From Zunongwangia profunda SM-A87 (GTDB lineage Bacteria > Bacteroidota > Bacteroidia > Flavobacteriales > Flavobacteriaceae), in NCBI RefSeq assembly GCF_000023465.1, contig NC_014041.1, positions 1,323,001 to 1,387,000 of the forward strand: DNA of 64,000 bases, written 5' to 3'. This document shows positions 37,655-47,136 of the stretch, in pieces (position 1 is the first letter of the stretch; each line of letters opens with the position of its first letter). Under the pieces are notes generated by a model. That model had not been told where the DNA came from. It searched no databases and saw only the letters and a list, made by a program, of their open reading frames with translations. Made by a program: the position numbers and the translations under genes.

Positions 37655-39922
37655 ATGATCAAATTCTTAAAAAATAACTCGTTACCAGTACTGTTTATGC
37701 TGGTAACGAGTTATTCAACCTTTGCACAGGCCGTAAAAGAAAAAAGTCCGGCTGAATATGTAAACCCATATATGGGTAATATTAGTCATATGTTGGTACC
37801 AACCTACCCAACGATACATATGCCAAATAGCATGTTGCGGGTATATCCGGAACGTTCAGATTATAATGGCGATTTGTTAAATGGCCTGCCTTTGATGATT
37901 ACCAGTCATCGTGGTAGTTCTGCATTTAATTTGAGTCCGTTTCAGGGAGCGCTTTCCGACATTAAACCGGTAATAAAATTTAGTTATGATTTAGAAGAAA
38001 TTCATCCTTACAGTTACCATGTTTATTTAGATGAGCAGGAAACTACGGTAGATTATGGATTAGCATCGCAGTCGGCTAAATATACTATTCATTTTGAAAA
38101 AGAAAAAGAAAGTCACCTTATCCTCAATTCGAGAAACGGCATGTTAACCTGGGATGGTGAAGCAATCGCTGGCTATCAGATTATAGGAAATAACACCAAA
38201 GTTTATATCTATTTAATTCCGAAGCAAAAGCCCGAAAAAGTTCAGGTTTTGGATGAAAATACTACGCTTATTTCAGGTACTAAAGCAGAGGGTAGAAATG
38301 CCAGTATCGTATTAAGTTTCTCAAAATCGCAATCTAATTTAGAGTTGCCATACGGGGTATCTTTTATTAATGAGCAACAAGCTAAATCGAATTATCAAAG
38401 AGAGATAAAAGGTAGAACAGTGGCCGAGTTACAAGAACAGGGGAAACAGATTTGGGACGAAGCATTAGGTAAAATGCAGGTAGAAGGTGGTAGTGAAGCC
38501 GATAAAAATGTTTTTTACACATCGCTATATCGTTCTTACGAGCGCCCTGTTTGTATTTCTGAAGATGGGCGATATTACAGTGCTTTTGATGGCCAGGTGC
38601 ATCAGGATAATGGAAGACCGTTTTATACAGACGATTGGATTTGGGATTCGTACAGAGCACATCATCCATTGCGTGTTTTGCTGAATCCTAAGCAGGAAGA
38701 GGATATTATTCATTCTTTTATTTTAATGGCACAGCAGATGGAGCATAACTGGTTACCAACCTTTCCTGAAGTAACGGGAGATAGTAGAAGAATGAATTCT
38801 AATCATGGTGTGGCGACTATTTTGGATGCTTCAGAAAAAGGAGTTGATAATTTTGATCTTGAAAAGGCTTATCAGGCATCTAAAGCAGCAATTACAGAAA
38901 AAACATTAGCGCCGTGGTCTGGGAAACCGGCCGGCGAACTAGATACTTTCTATAAAAGAAATGGATTTATCCCGGCTTTAAGGGATGGTGAGGAAGAAAC
39001 CATTCCTGAAGTTAGTGGTTTTGAGAAGCGCCAGCCCGTAGCGGTAACATTAGGAACGGCTTATGATGAATGGTGTCTGGCGGTTTTAGCAAATAAATTA
39101 GACCATAAGAATGACTATAAGCGCTTTATAAAAGAAGCCCTAAATTATCGAAATTTGTTTAATAGCGAAACCAATTTTTTCCATCCTAAGGATAAAAATG
39201 GTGAATTTATAGCACCATTTGATTATCGTTTTTCTGGAGGCGTGGGTGCAAGAAATTATTATGGAGAGAATAATGGTTGGACATACCGATGGGACGTACA
39301 GCATAATGTTGCAGATTTAATTGATTTGATGGGAGGTAGAAAAGCCTTTATTGATAATCTTGATGCTACATTTGCTGAGCCAATGGGTAGAGGCAAAAGA
39401 GAGTTTTATACGCAGTTACCGGATCAAACCGGGAATGTAGGCCAGTTTAGTATGGCCAATGAGCCTTCACTTCATATCCCATACCTGTATAGCTATGCCG
39501 GTGAACCGTGGAAGACCCAGAAACGCATAAAAAAATTAATACATACCTGGTTTAGAAATGATTTTATGGGAGTTCCGGGAGATGAAGATGGCGGCGGAAT
39601 GTCTTCTTTTGTAGTATTTTCTCAATTAGGATTTTATCCGGTAACGCCGGGGTTACCCATTTATGTGATTGGAAGTCCGTTTTTTGAAAAATCTGAAGTG
39701 ACATTAGAAAATGGTAAAACTTTCACCATCGTTGCAGAAAATTTCTCTAAGGACAATAAGTATATACAAAGCGCTACTTTAAATGGTAAAAACTGGGACA
39801 ACCCCTGGTTTACGCATACAGATTTAGAAAATGGGGGGACATTAGTCTTAAAAATGGGTAACAAAGCAAATAAAGATTGGGGAAGCAAACCCGAAAATGC
39901 TCCGCCTTCTTTTCAATTTTAG
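37655..39922 (+). CDS. GH92-family glycosidase (alpha-mannosidase type)
   Basis: A 755-residue exported glycoside hydrolase. Signal peptide 1-25 (...LPVLFMLVTSYSTFA). The N-terminal beta-sandwich begins EYVNPYMGNISHMLVPTYPTIHMPNSMLRVYP. The (alpha/alpha)6 domain shows DDWIWDSYRAHHPLRVL, LPTFPEVTGDSRRMNSNHGVATILDA, ENNGWTYRWDVQHN and the GH92 hallmark GDEDGGGMSSFVVFSQLGFYPVTPG. GH92 enzymes are Ca2+-dependent exo-alpha-mannosidases acting on N-glycans or mannans. No SusC/D pair or sulfatase is close, so this is not a complete utilisation locus. It may share a transcript with the protease. Confidence 0.9.
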   Translation: MIKFLKNNSLPVLFMLVTSYSTFAQAVKEKSPAEYVNPYMGNISHMLVPTYPTIHMPNSMLRVYPERSDYNGDLLNGLPLMITSHRGSSAFNLSPFQGALSDIKPVIKFSYDLEEIHPYSYHVYLDEQETTVDYGLASQSAKYTIHFEKEKESHLILNSRNGMLTWDGEAIAGYQIIGNNTKVYIYLIPKQKPEKVQVLDENTTLISGTKAEGRNASIVLSFSKSQSNLELPYGVSFINEQQAKSNYQREIKGRTVAELQEQGKQIWDEALGKMQVEGGSEADKNVFYTSLYRSYERPVCISEDGRYYSAFDGQVHQDNGRPFYTDDWIWDSYRAHHPLRVLLNPKQEEDIIHSFILMAQQMEHNWLPTFPEVTGDSRRMNSNHGVATILDASEKGVDNFDLEKAYQASKAAITEKTLAPWSGKPAGELDTFYKRNGFIPALRDGEEETIPEVSGFEKRQPVAVTLGTAYDEWCLAVLANKLDHKNDYKRFIKEALNYRNLFNSETNFFHPKDKNGEFIAPFDYRFSGGVGARNYYGENNGWTYRWDVQHNVADLIDLMGGRKAFIDNLDATFAEPMGRGKREFYTQLPDQTGNVGQFSMANEPSLHIPYLYSYAGEPWKTQKRIKKLIHTWFRNDFMGVPGDEDGGGMSSFVVFSQLGFYPVTPGLPIYVIGSPFFEKSEVTLENGKTFTIVAENFSKDNKYIQSATLNGKNWDNPWFTHTDLENGGTLVLKMGNKANKDWGSKPENAPPSFQF

Positions 39923-40015
39923 CTCTTTGTTGATCATTTTGGTTGTGATTTCATTTTTTCAGGTTGATTCCATCCAATTGCAACCTTGTTCATAAATGAC
40001 TCTCCAAAAACTTAT

Positions 40016-40055
40016 AAAACTGCCTTGTGAAATTTTTTTCCAGGGCAGTTTTTTT
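40016..40055 (+). terminator. Terminator after the GH92 gene
   Basis: AAAACTGCC (40016-40024) pairs with GGCAGTTTT (40044-40052), followed by TTT. Confidence 0.85.
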
Positions 40056-40094
40056 ATATCGCGCAATAGTCTATTTTTAAGTTTTGCATTAAAC

Positions 40095-40973
40095 ATGAAA
40101 CTAAGTTACCCCAGCAAAGTATATTTAAATGGAGAATGGTTAAAGCCCGAAGAGGCGAAAATCTCTGTTTTTGATCGTGGTTTTTTATTTGGTGATGGTA
40201 TTTACGAAGTCATTCCTTTTTACAGCGGAAAGTTGTTTTTACTGAAAGAACATCTACAAAGGCTGCGATATTCTTTGAATGAAGTCGAATTGCAATGTGA
40301 TATAAGTGATTTTGAAAGCATTATTTTAAAAGCTATCGAATTGACGGAATTAAACGCAGCCGATGGCGCCATTTATATTCAGGTAAGTAGGGGAATGGCT
40401 CCAAGGACGCATTATTTTCCTGAAAATTACGATGCTACGGTGCTTGTATATGCTTATAAAACCAATCTTAGAGGTTTTCAGAATCAATTTAAAGATGTCC
40501 TGGTATCTAATGATCTGCGTTGGCATCGCTGCGATATCAAATCGGTTTCCTTAATGGCCAATATTCTGGCAAATACCGAAGCTAAGAAAAGTGATTTTTC
40601 TGAAAACATAATGATTAGAGATGGTTATTTTACGGAAGGTTCACACTCTTCATTGTTTTTTGTAAAAGATGAAAGCGTTTATACACATCCCAATGGTAAG
40701 TTTATTTTACCCGGAATTACTCGAAATTTACTTATAAAACTGTGTAAGGAAAACAATATCGTAATTGTTGAAAAAGCACTTCCGGTCTCTGAGTTAGATG
40801 AGGTTACCGAAGTTTTTATTACCGGTACCACTACTCAGATTACCGCAATTAAAAATCTTCATTTTCCGGATAGGATTATAAACTTTGGGAACGACATTGG
40901 AAAAGTTACCAGAAGACTTCAATTATTATTTTGCGAAGAAGTAAAGAAACGTACGGGAGTAGATATAAGCTGA
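40095..40973 (+). CDS. Class IV aminotransferase (D-alanine transaminase-like)
   Basis: A 292-residue PLP fold-type IV enzyme. Start at ATG 40095 (MKLSYPSKVYLNGEWLKPEEAKISVFDRGFLFGDGIYEV); an upstream in-frame ATG at 39996 would place the GH92 terminator inside the gene. Motifs are VFDRGFLFGDG, catalytic-lysine segment RCDIKSVSLMANILANTEAKKS, and ITGTTTQITAI. The wording is closest to D-amino acid aminotransferases, which make D-Glu or D-Ala for peptidoglycan; branched-chain and aminodeoxychorismate types are less likely but not excluded. Confidence 0.88.
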   Translation: MKLSYPSKVYLNGEWLKPEEAKISVFDRGFLFGDGIYEVIPFYSGKLFLLKEHLQRLRYSLNEVELQCDISDFESIILKAIELTELNAADGAIYIQVSRGMAPRTHYFPENYDATVLVYAYKTNLRGFQNQFKDVLVSNDLRWHRCDIKSVSLMANILANTEAKKSDFSENIMIRDGYFTEGSHSSLFFVKDESVYTHPNGKFILPGITRNLLIKLCKENNIVIVEKALPVSELDEVTEVFITGTTTQITAIKNLHFPDRIINFGNDIGKVTRRLQLLFCEEVKKRTGVDIS

Positions 40974-41169
40974 GTTTAAAATTTCGAAAGTTTAAGGTTC
41001 AAAAGTTTAAGAGGATGTTTTCTTCATTTTTAAATATTCTATTTTCAAATTAGTTTGTTGTCTAGTCTTGTTTCCTGACTCTTGATTCTTGAATTCTATG
41101 TTCTACATTAAAGCAGAAGCAAAATTCCCAGTGATCAGAAAGATTAGAAATTACGAAAGGCCTAGAATA
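40974..41169. repeat. Low-complexity convergent gap with imperfect repeats
   Basis: Between convergent genes. Contains AAAGTTTAAGGTTC and AAAAGTTTAAG as near-direct repeats (40987-41010) and TCTTG-rich words (41066-41095, as in GACTCTTGATTCTTG). Similar simple repeats are scattered between genes in many Flavobacteriaceae. No gene or promoter seen. Confidence 0.45.
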
Positions 41170-42300
41170 TTATTCACTTTCCAACACTCCCTGTTCTTTC
41201 AGGATCGATAATACTTTATCTACGGGTAATTTTTTAATGTGATGGCCTTGATAACCGGTCATATCTTCAGCCATAAATAAGCTATTGATGATGGCTTCTT
41301 CGGTGGCTTCGTTTGCAGCCATAAATAATGGTGACATCCAATCGTTGGGAACACTTTTAGTTTTATATAATGCTTTGGTTTGATAGGGAATTCTCACATC
41401 TTCCGAAGTAGAAAAAGCAATGATGTAATCTCCGCTGCCGTTAGAAGCAATTCCTCCACTTTGTGCCAGTCCCATAAAAGCACGTTTAGCAAGGCGTTCT
41501 AAATTTCTACTCGTCAATGGCGCATCGGTGGCAACCACTACCATACAACTACCATCTACGTTATTTTGTAATTCATCTGCAAAGGCGAAATTCTTTAATT
41601 TTTCCCCCATATTGACTCCGCCAATATCCAGGACTCCACCAAAGTTTGTTTGCACCAAAACGCCTACAGTATAACCGCCAAGATTTTTAGGCAATCTACG
41701 TGAAGATGTTCCTATTCCGCCTTTATAACCAAAACAAATCGTTCCGGTACCGGCACCAACATTTCCCTGTTCCGGCTTTTCTGTGCTTGCATTTTTTATC
41801 GCATTTAAAACATCTGTGGTAGAAACATGCTGCCCTCTAATATCATTTAGATAGCCATCGTTAGTTTCGCCAACAACAGCATTCACAGATCTTACCTGTT
41901 CATTTTCAGATGAATGTAAAGTGTATTTAATAACGGCATCAATACCGGTAGCAACATTAAGCGTATTGGTGAGGATAATGGGAGTTTCGATGTTTCCAAG
42001 CTCGTTTATTTGTGTGGTTCCTGCTAATTTCCCAAAACCGTTACCCACAAAAACTGCAGCCGGTACTTTATCCTGAAAAATATTTCCTCCGTGCGGTAAA
42101 ATTGCAGTGACACCTGTTCTTATAGCGTCCCCTTTAATTAATGTGGTATGACCAACTTTAACTCCACTTACATCTACGATGCTATTGGTTTTTCCAACGG
42201 GCATTACGCCGGTTATAATGCCTAGGTCTCTGGCAGTTTCCTGAGCATTAAGTGATAAACTTGTAATGAAAAGAAGCAGAATCAAAAAATGTGATTTCAT
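41170..42300 (-). CDS. P1 family peptidase (DmpA/L-aminopeptidase-D-esterase type)
   Basis: A 376-residue exported N-terminal-nucleophile hydrolase. Signal peptide 1-19 (MKSHFLILLLFITSLSLNA). Motifs are NSIVDVSGVKVGHTTL, TNTLNVATGIDAV and the autoprocessing site DGSCMVVVATDAPL. In DmpA the precursor is cut before the Ser of this Gly-Ser pair to expose the nucleophile. Family members act as aminopeptidases or beta-peptidases on short peptides. Convergent to the aminotransferase gene; monocistronic by appearance. Confidence 0.92.
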   Translation of the reverse strand: MKSHFLILLLFITSLSLNAQETARDLGIITGVMPVGKTNSIVDVSGVKVGHTTLIKGDAIRTGVTAILPHGGNIFQDKVPAAVFVGNGFGKLAGTTQINELGNIETPIILTNTLNVATGIDAVIKYTLHSSENEQVRSVNAVVGETNDGYLNDIRGQHVSTTDVLNAIKNASTEKPEQGNVGAGTGTICFGYKGGIGTSSRRLPKNLGGYTVGVLVQTNFGGVLDIGGVNMGEKLKNFAFADELQNNVDGSCMVVVATDAPLTSRNLERLAKRAFMGLAQSGGIASNGSGDYIIAFSTSEDVRIPYQTKALYKTKSVPNDWMSPLFMAANEATEEAIINSLFMAEDMTGYQGHHIKKLPVDKVLSILKEQGVLESE

Positions 42301-42414
42301 GGTTTGTGACAGATTTTTTTAAAGATACGCTATTCTTAAAAATAACCTCTTTGTCTATAAAATAATCAAAAATTAAGATCGTTCTAAAAGCCTAAAACCA
42401 AAAAACTCAAAGCT

Positions 42415-42666
42415 ATGTTAGATCGATTGTTCCTACGAAAACTAACACATAAAGGTAAAATTGCTTACTGGATTATTCAATTAGTGCTTGATGCCCTTTT
42501 TATAGGTTATCTCTTTATCTTTATGGACTACGATATGGATCATTTTGCTGGTGATGGTGCTGGAATAGTCATTGCCGGTGTTCTTGTTTCAATGCTTATT
42601 TCAGGAGTTATTTGCCTGGGACTATGGAAGAAACCTAAAGAAGAAATCAACTCTCAGGAAAAATAA
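42415..42666 (+). CDS. Small two-helix membrane protein
   Basis: An 83-residue protein with two hydrophobic helices (about 18-36 and 48-69), basic N-terminus and charged tail (KKPKEEINSQEK). No family recognised. ATG start at 42415; no clear promoter. It lies upstream of rimO but with a separate minus-7 element between them. Confidence 0.65.
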   Translation: MLDRLFLRKLTHKGKIAYWIIQLVLDALFIGYLFIFMDYDMDHFAGDGAGIVIAGVLVSMLISGVICLGLWKKPKEEINSQEK

Positions 42667-42731
42667 ACGGACTTAAATTGGTATCAACGCTAAATTTTGG
42701 CTGATATCCTTAGTATTTCGTTCATCTTCAC

Positions 42732-42739
42732 TACTTTTG
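42732..42739 (+). promoter_or_regulatory. Minus-7 element for rimO
   Basis: TACTTTTG matches TAnnTTTG, 22 nt before the rimO ATG. Confidence 0.6.
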
Positions 42740-42761
42740 CACTCCTAAACGAAGATTTTAC

Positions 42762-44111
42762 ATGAGGACTAAATCGCTTAAAAAGAACAGGATAAATGTA
42801 GTAACCCTTGGTTGTAGTAAGAATGTTTACGACAGCGAAGTGTTAATGGGGCAGTTAAAAGCGAATAATAAAGATGTTGTTCACGAGGAGGAAGGTAATA
42901 TTGTTGTAATTAATACCTGTGGATTTATCGATAATGCTAAAGAACAATCGGTAAATACTATTTTAGAATTTGTAGCGAAAAAAGAGCAGGGCGATGTAGA
43001 TAAGGTTTTTGTAACCGGTTGTTTAAGTGAGCGCTATAAACCCGATTTACAAAAGGAGATTCCAAATGTAGATCAGTATTTTGGAACAACAGAACTCCCG
43101 GGTTTATTAAAAGCCCTGGAAGCCGATTATAAGCATGAGCTTATTGGTGAGCGTTTAACCACGACTCCAAAAAACTATGCTTATTTAAAGATCGCTGAAG
43201 GTTGTGATCGTCCCTGTAGTTTTTGTGCCATCCCGTTAATGCGCGGGGGCCATAAATCAACACCGATCGAAAATTTGGTTACTGAAGCTAAAAAGCTGGC
43301 GGCAAACGGCGTGAAAGAATTAATCCTTATCGCTCAGGATTTAACCTATTACGGTCTTGATCTTTATAAAAAAAGAAATTTAGCCGAATTATTAGAGAAT
43401 TTGGTTAAAGTTGAAGGAATCGAATGGATTCGTTTGCATTATGCATTTCCAACGGGTTTTCCAATGGATGTGCTAGAGGTGATGAAACGGGAGCCAAAAA
43501 TCTGTAATTATCTGGATATTCCTTTACAGCATATTTCTGATGATCTTTTAAAATCGATGCGTCGTGGTACTACTCATAAAAAAACCACCGATCTTTTATA
43601 TAAATTTAGAGAGACTGTTCCAGAAATGGCGATTAGAACCACGCTTATCGTGGGATACCCCGGAGAAACCGAAGCGCATTTCCAGGAATTAAAAGAATGG
43701 GTGAAAGAAATGCGATTTGAGCGTTTGGGATGTTTTACCTATTCTCACGAAGAAAATACCCATGCGTATAATCTTGAAGACGACGTACCAGATGAGGTAA
43801 AGCAGGAGCGTGCTAATGAAATTATGGAAATTCAGTCACAAATTTCCTGGGAGCTGAATCAGCAAAAAATAGGGCAAACTTTTAAAGTGATCATCGATAG
43901 AAAAGAAGGTAATTATTTTATCGGAAGAACAGAGTTTGACTCGCCAGATGTAGATAATGAAGTACTTATAGATGCTGCTGAAATTTACCTGAAAACAGGC
44001 GAATATTATGATATTAAAATCACTGATGCTGCCGATTTCGATTTATATGGTACTCCGTTAAATTCCGAAGCAAAACCAACGAGAAAAGAGTTAAAGATAA
44101 AAACGGTATAG
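42762..44111 (+). CDS. rimO: Ribosomal protein uS12 methylthiotransferase RimO
   Basis: A 449-residue radical-SAM enzyme that adds a methylthio group to the conserved Asp of ribosomal protein uS12 (Asp88 in E. coli). UPF0004 domain has VVTLGCSKNVYDSE, NTCGFIDNAKEQ and TGCLSERY, whose cysteines hold the auxiliary [4Fe-4S] cluster. The radical-SAM site is CDRPCSFCAIP. The C-terminal TRAM domain (about 375-440) binds substrate. Wording FIDNAKEQS and the RimO-type CDRPCSFCAIP separate it from MiaB. Commonly adjacent to ftsY in this phylum, but not here. Confidence 0.97.
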   Translation: MRTKSLKKNRINVVTLGCSKNVYDSEVLMGQLKANNKDVVHEEEGNIVVINTCGFIDNAKEQSVNTILEFVAKKEQGDVDKVFVTGCLSERYKPDLQKEIPNVDQYFGTTELPGLLKALEADYKHELIGERLTTTPKNYAYLKIAEGCDRPCSFCAIPLMRGGHKSTPIENLVTEAKKLAANGVKELILIAQDLTYYGLDLYKKRNLAELLENLVKVEGIEWIRLHYAFPTGFPMDVLEVMKREPKICNYLDIPLQHISDDLLKSMRRGTTHKKTTDLLYKFRETVPEMAIRTTLIVGYPGETEAHFQELKEWVKEMRFERLGCFTYSHEENTHAYNLEDDVPDEVKQERANEIMEIQSQISWELNQQKIGQTFKVIIDRKEGNYFIGRTEFDSPDVDNEVLIDAAEIYLKTGEYYDIKITDAADFDLYGTPLNSEAKPTRKELKIKTV

Positions 44112-44134
44112 ACTAAAAAATTATAGGAAATATT

Positions 44135-44171
44135 AAAGGATTTCGGTATTTTTATATCGGAATCCTTTTTT
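44135..44171 (+). terminator. Terminator after rimO abutting the next start codon
   Basis: 15-bp stem AAAGGATTTCGGTAT (44135-44149) / ATATCGGAATCCTTT (44154-44168) with G-U pairs, 4-nt loop, then T's directly before the ATG at 44172. It could also act as an attenuator for the following pair. Confidence 0.85.
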
Positions 44172-44588
44172 ATGCAGAAAATCGAAAAACATAACGGCTT
44201 TTTTAGGAAACATTATTACCGTTTATTTGGTTTATTCTACCTTATTGTCGCTGTTGCCATGTTCTTTACTGAAGAGAGCTCTAGTTTAATGTCTTATGGC
44301 TACTTTGCTATCGGGATTTGTTATTTCGTAGTCCAATATTTCTTTGGTGGTTCTACTGAAGAATATATAAGCTGGGATGAGGATAAGATCGTTTTAAAGC
44401 AGTGGTGCCAAAAGGAGGTTTCTTATAATTTATCTGAAGTAGATCATCTAAATGTTTCAGATTATAATCTCACGATCAAAAAAGGAGCAGCTGCCGGGAC
44501 AATGATAGAATTAAAAGGCTTCAAGCCTGAAGAGATCCGGAAATTAAAGCAGGATTTCAATTCAGAAACTAATTTACAATTTGCCTAA
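44172..44588 (+). CDS. Membrane protein with PH-like C-terminal domain (paralogue 1)
   Basis: A 138-residue protein. Two hydrophobic helices at about 14-31 and 38-56 are followed by an 80-residue soluble domain (EYISWDEDKIVLKQWCQKEVSYNLSEVDHLNVSDYNLTIKK...MIELKGFKPEEIRKLKQDF), which looks like a small PH-fold beta domain. It aligns with the following protein over its entire length, sharing ISWDE(D/E)K(I/L) and (L/I)KGF. The family is not named. ATG directly follows the rimO terminator. Confidence 0.75.
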   Translation: MQKIEKHNGFFRKHYYRLFGLFYLIVAVAMFFTEESSSLMSYGYFAIGICYFVVQYFFGGSTEEYISWDEDKIVLKQWCQKEVSYNLSEVDHLNVSDYNLTIKKGAAAGTMIELKGFKPEEIRKLKQDFNSETNLQFA

Positions 44589-44589
44589 T

Positions 44590-44991
44590 ATGAAAAATAC
44601 GATCAAGAAACATTCGCCATTTTGGGTAAAACATCTGCCGTTAATTTCAGGAGTAGTTTTTACAATTGCTGGAATCGTAAACCTGTTCGAGGAAGCAAAT
44701 CCTATCGGTAAATTTTTGTTTATGATGTTTCTTTTTGGTGGATCTGTGAATTTGTTAATCTATTTTTATTATCCAAAAGACGTTATAATCTCGTGGGATG
44801 AGGAGAAATTGGAGATGAAAGGGCAGCAATTAAAACCAAAATCATTTTTATTTAAAGATATTGTTGATTTCCGTTTCGAAAAAGAAAAACTCATTTTAAA
44901 ATCTGATGCGCATCGCGGCACTATTCTGGATATTAAAGGCTTTGGTGATGGGGATCTGCAGCTATTAAAGTCTAGACTTGCCGTAAATTAG
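44590..44991 (+). CDS. Membrane protein with PH-like C-terminal domain (paralogue 2)
   Basis: A 133-residue paralogue of the preceding protein. It begins MKNTIKKHSPFWVKHLPLISG, has two helices (about 14-31 and 37-58) and the soluble domain VIISWDEEKLEMKGQQLKPKSFLFKDIVDF...GTILDIKGF. The true start is ATG 44590, one base after the neighbour's stop; the in-frame TTG at 44581 is not needed. Tandem duplication with overlapping translation suggests the two proteins work together, perhaps as a heteromer. Confidence 0.75.
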   Translation: MKNTIKKHSPFWVKHLPLISGVVFTIAGIVNLFEEANPIGKFLFMMFLFGGSVNLLIYFYYPKDVIISWDEEKLEMKGQQLKPKSFLFKDIVDFRFEKEKLILKSDAHRGTILDIKGFGDGDLQLLKSRLAVN

Positions 44992-45087
44992 TTATAGCGC
45001 TTTTTAGAAGATATCTATCGATTTTATGTATTCTTAAGCTAAGAATACAGCTTTTTTTGATACTTTGGCTGCTTGCAACTAAGTCTT

Positions 45088-47136
45088 ATGTCACAGATAA
45101 GTTCATTCGATCATCTAAGTTTTAGAGAGAAATTAATTAATGCTACCAGGGAGTTTTTTTCAATTTCACTCGTATGGCTCTTTTTACTGTTTTTACTCAG
45201 TCTTTTAGAGCTTTTTTATAATACGCTAGTCAATGCTGTACAGGAAAACTTTTTTAGATTGTTGATGTATAGTTGCTGGATGGATGTTTTGCTTTGGCTA
45301 AAATGGGGGGCAGTCTGCTATATTTTCTACCTTATCTTTTATGTAGTGCATCCCAAATCAGCCAAATTTACTTTCAAAACTTTTATTTGTTTCGCAGCCA
45401 TTATCCAAACCGCATTGGTGTTGTATTTTACGACCTCTTTAAACCTGTTGGGTGCAGATCTTTTTAGTTACTCGTTACAAGATGTACAGCAAACTTTGGG
45501 AGCATCAGGAGGTTTAAGTATTGTTGCCGTACTCCAGTTCTTAGTGGTGGTTGCCATTTGTATTTCCATTTTATGGTGGTTGCCTAGATTTATTAAATTA
45601 CCCTGGGCTTTAGGTATTATTTATCCACTAGCTTCTGTAATAATATTCTTTACTTCAACTACTTCAGCTTGGAGCCAAATAAGTTTACAAACCACTTTTG
45701 CCAGTAATCTGGTGACCAATAAATCAGACTATTTTTTTACAAGTTCGTATTATTATTTCTTTCCCAAGACCGATTATGACGTCGATATTTATGCTGATAA
45801 TTATATTGGTATTTATGATAATCTTGATAATTCTGTCGTGGATTATGAATATTTAGATGAAAGCAATTATCCTTTTTATCATGTAGATTCTGATACCGAT
45901 GTGCTTTCGCCATATTTTAATCTTAATGAAAAGAAACCGAATATTGTGATTATTCTGGTGGAAGGTTTAGGTCGTGCTTTTACGAATAAAGGTGCTTATT
46001 TAGGAAATTGGACCCCGTTTCTTGATTCGCTTTCTACACAGAGTTTGTATTGGAAAAACTTTCTTAGTCAGGGAGGGCGTACTTTTGCTGTTTTACCTTC
46101 TATTTTAGGCTCTTTGCCTTTTGCGCAAAGTGGTTATTTAGGTATGGGAGAAAAAATGCCTAATCAGTTATCACTTTTAAACCTGTTAAAACATAACGGT
46201 TATGAAACTTCATTTTACTACGGTGGTGATGCGAGTTTCGATAATATGGAGCTGTATTTAAGAAGAAATAAAATTGATGATCTTATTGATAAAGACAAGT
46301 TTTCTACAAATTCGGGATTGTTACCAGAAACTAATGGTTTTACCTGGGGCTATGATGATGAGGCGCTTTATGCAAAATATTTAAATACCAGACCTTCAGA
46401 TAGTATGGCAAAACCTCAATTAGGGGTCTTGCTTACGGTTTCTTCCCACAACCCGTTCAAAATTAATCAGCAGCAGGAATTTTATGATCGTTTTGAAGAG
46501 CGTATGACTCAGCTTGATTTTACAGAAAGTAAAAAGCAGGACTATCGTGCTTATCGAGATCAATATGCCAGTATTTTATATACCGATGCAATGCTGAAAA
46601 AGTTCTTTGAAAATTATGAAAAGCGTCCGGATTTTAGCAATACCATTTTCCTAATTACGGGGGATCACCGTATGCCCGAAATTCCTATGGCTACGGTTAT
46701 CGATCGTTATCATGTACCTTTAATATTGTATTCTCCAATGCTTAAACGTACTTCTGAAATGGCATCGATTTCATCCCATTCTGATGTCGCTCCCAGTATT
46801 TTAAGATTGCTGAAGTCTAATTACCAACTTGATCTACCCGAAGATACGAGCTGGTTAGGAAAAGGCCTGGATACCGTTGTTAATTTTAGAAATATTCACC
46901 AGATTCCGTTGATTCAAACCAAGGTGAATATGAAAGATTATGTGGTAGGTACCTATCATCTTAATGGTGATCGTCTTTATGAGATCCTTGAGGATATGGG
47001 CGAAAGACCAGTAAACGATCCTAAACAGCAAAAAAGTATAATGGACGCGTATAACGGATTTAAACAGAAGAACGCGATTATCACCAATGGTGGAAAAATA
47101 ATTCCAGATTCTGTTTATATAAAGTACACCAACTAA
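45088..47136 (+). CDS. LTA synthase-like membrane sulfatase/phosphoglycerol transferase
   Basis: A 682-residue inner-membrane enzyme. Five hydrophobic helices fill about 1-215; the periplasmic sulfatase/alkaline-phosphatase domain spans about 285-600. Visible: NIVIILVEGLGRAFTNKG (metal site), SQGGRTFAVLPSILGSLP with the nucleophile Thr in GRT, YYGGDASFDNM, VSSHNPF and FLITGDHRMPE. The family transfers phosphoglycerol or phosphoethanolamine-type groups to polymers or glycans; Bacteroidota lack classical LTA, so the acceptor is unknown. Start ATG 45088; the TTG at 45073 is rejected. The 3' end overlaps the convergent gene by 4 nt. Confidence 0.88.
   Translation: MSQISSFDHLSFREKLINATREFFSISLVWLFLLFLLSLLELFYNTLVNAVQENFFRLLMYSCWMDVLLWLKWGAVCYIFYLIFYVVHPKSAKFTFKTFICFAAIIQTALVLYFTTSLNLLGADLFSYSLQDVQQTLGASGGLSIVAVLQFLVVVAICISILWWLPRFIKLPWALGIIYPLASVIIFFTSTTSAWSQISLQTTFASNLVTNKSDYFFTSSYYYFFPKTDYDVDIYADNYIGIYDNLDNSVVDYEYLDESNYPFYHVDSDTDVLSPYFNLNEKKPNIVIILVEGLGRAFTNKGAYLGNWTPFLDSLSTQSLYWKNFLSQGGRTFAVLPSILGSLPFAQSGYLGMGEKMPNQLSLLNLLKHNGYETSFYYGGDASFDNMELYLRRNKIDDLIDKDKFSTNSGLLPETNGFTWGYDDEALYAKYLNTRPSDSMAKPQLGVLLTVSSHNPFKINQQQEFYDRFEERMTQLDFTESKKQDYRAYRDQYASILYTDAMLKKFFENYEKRPDFSNTIFLITGDHRMPEIPMATVIDRYHVPLILYSPMLKRTSEMASISSHSDVAPSILRLLKSNYQLDLPEDTSWLGKGLDTVVNFRNIHQIPLIQTKVNMKDYVVGTYHLNGDRLYEILEDMGERPVNDPKQQKSIMDAYNGFKQKNAIITNGGKIIPDSVYIKYTN

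Noticed and set aside
39996..40094. Earlier start for the class IV aminotransferase
   Set aside because: The extension would encode across the GH92 terminator and adds an unconserved leader.
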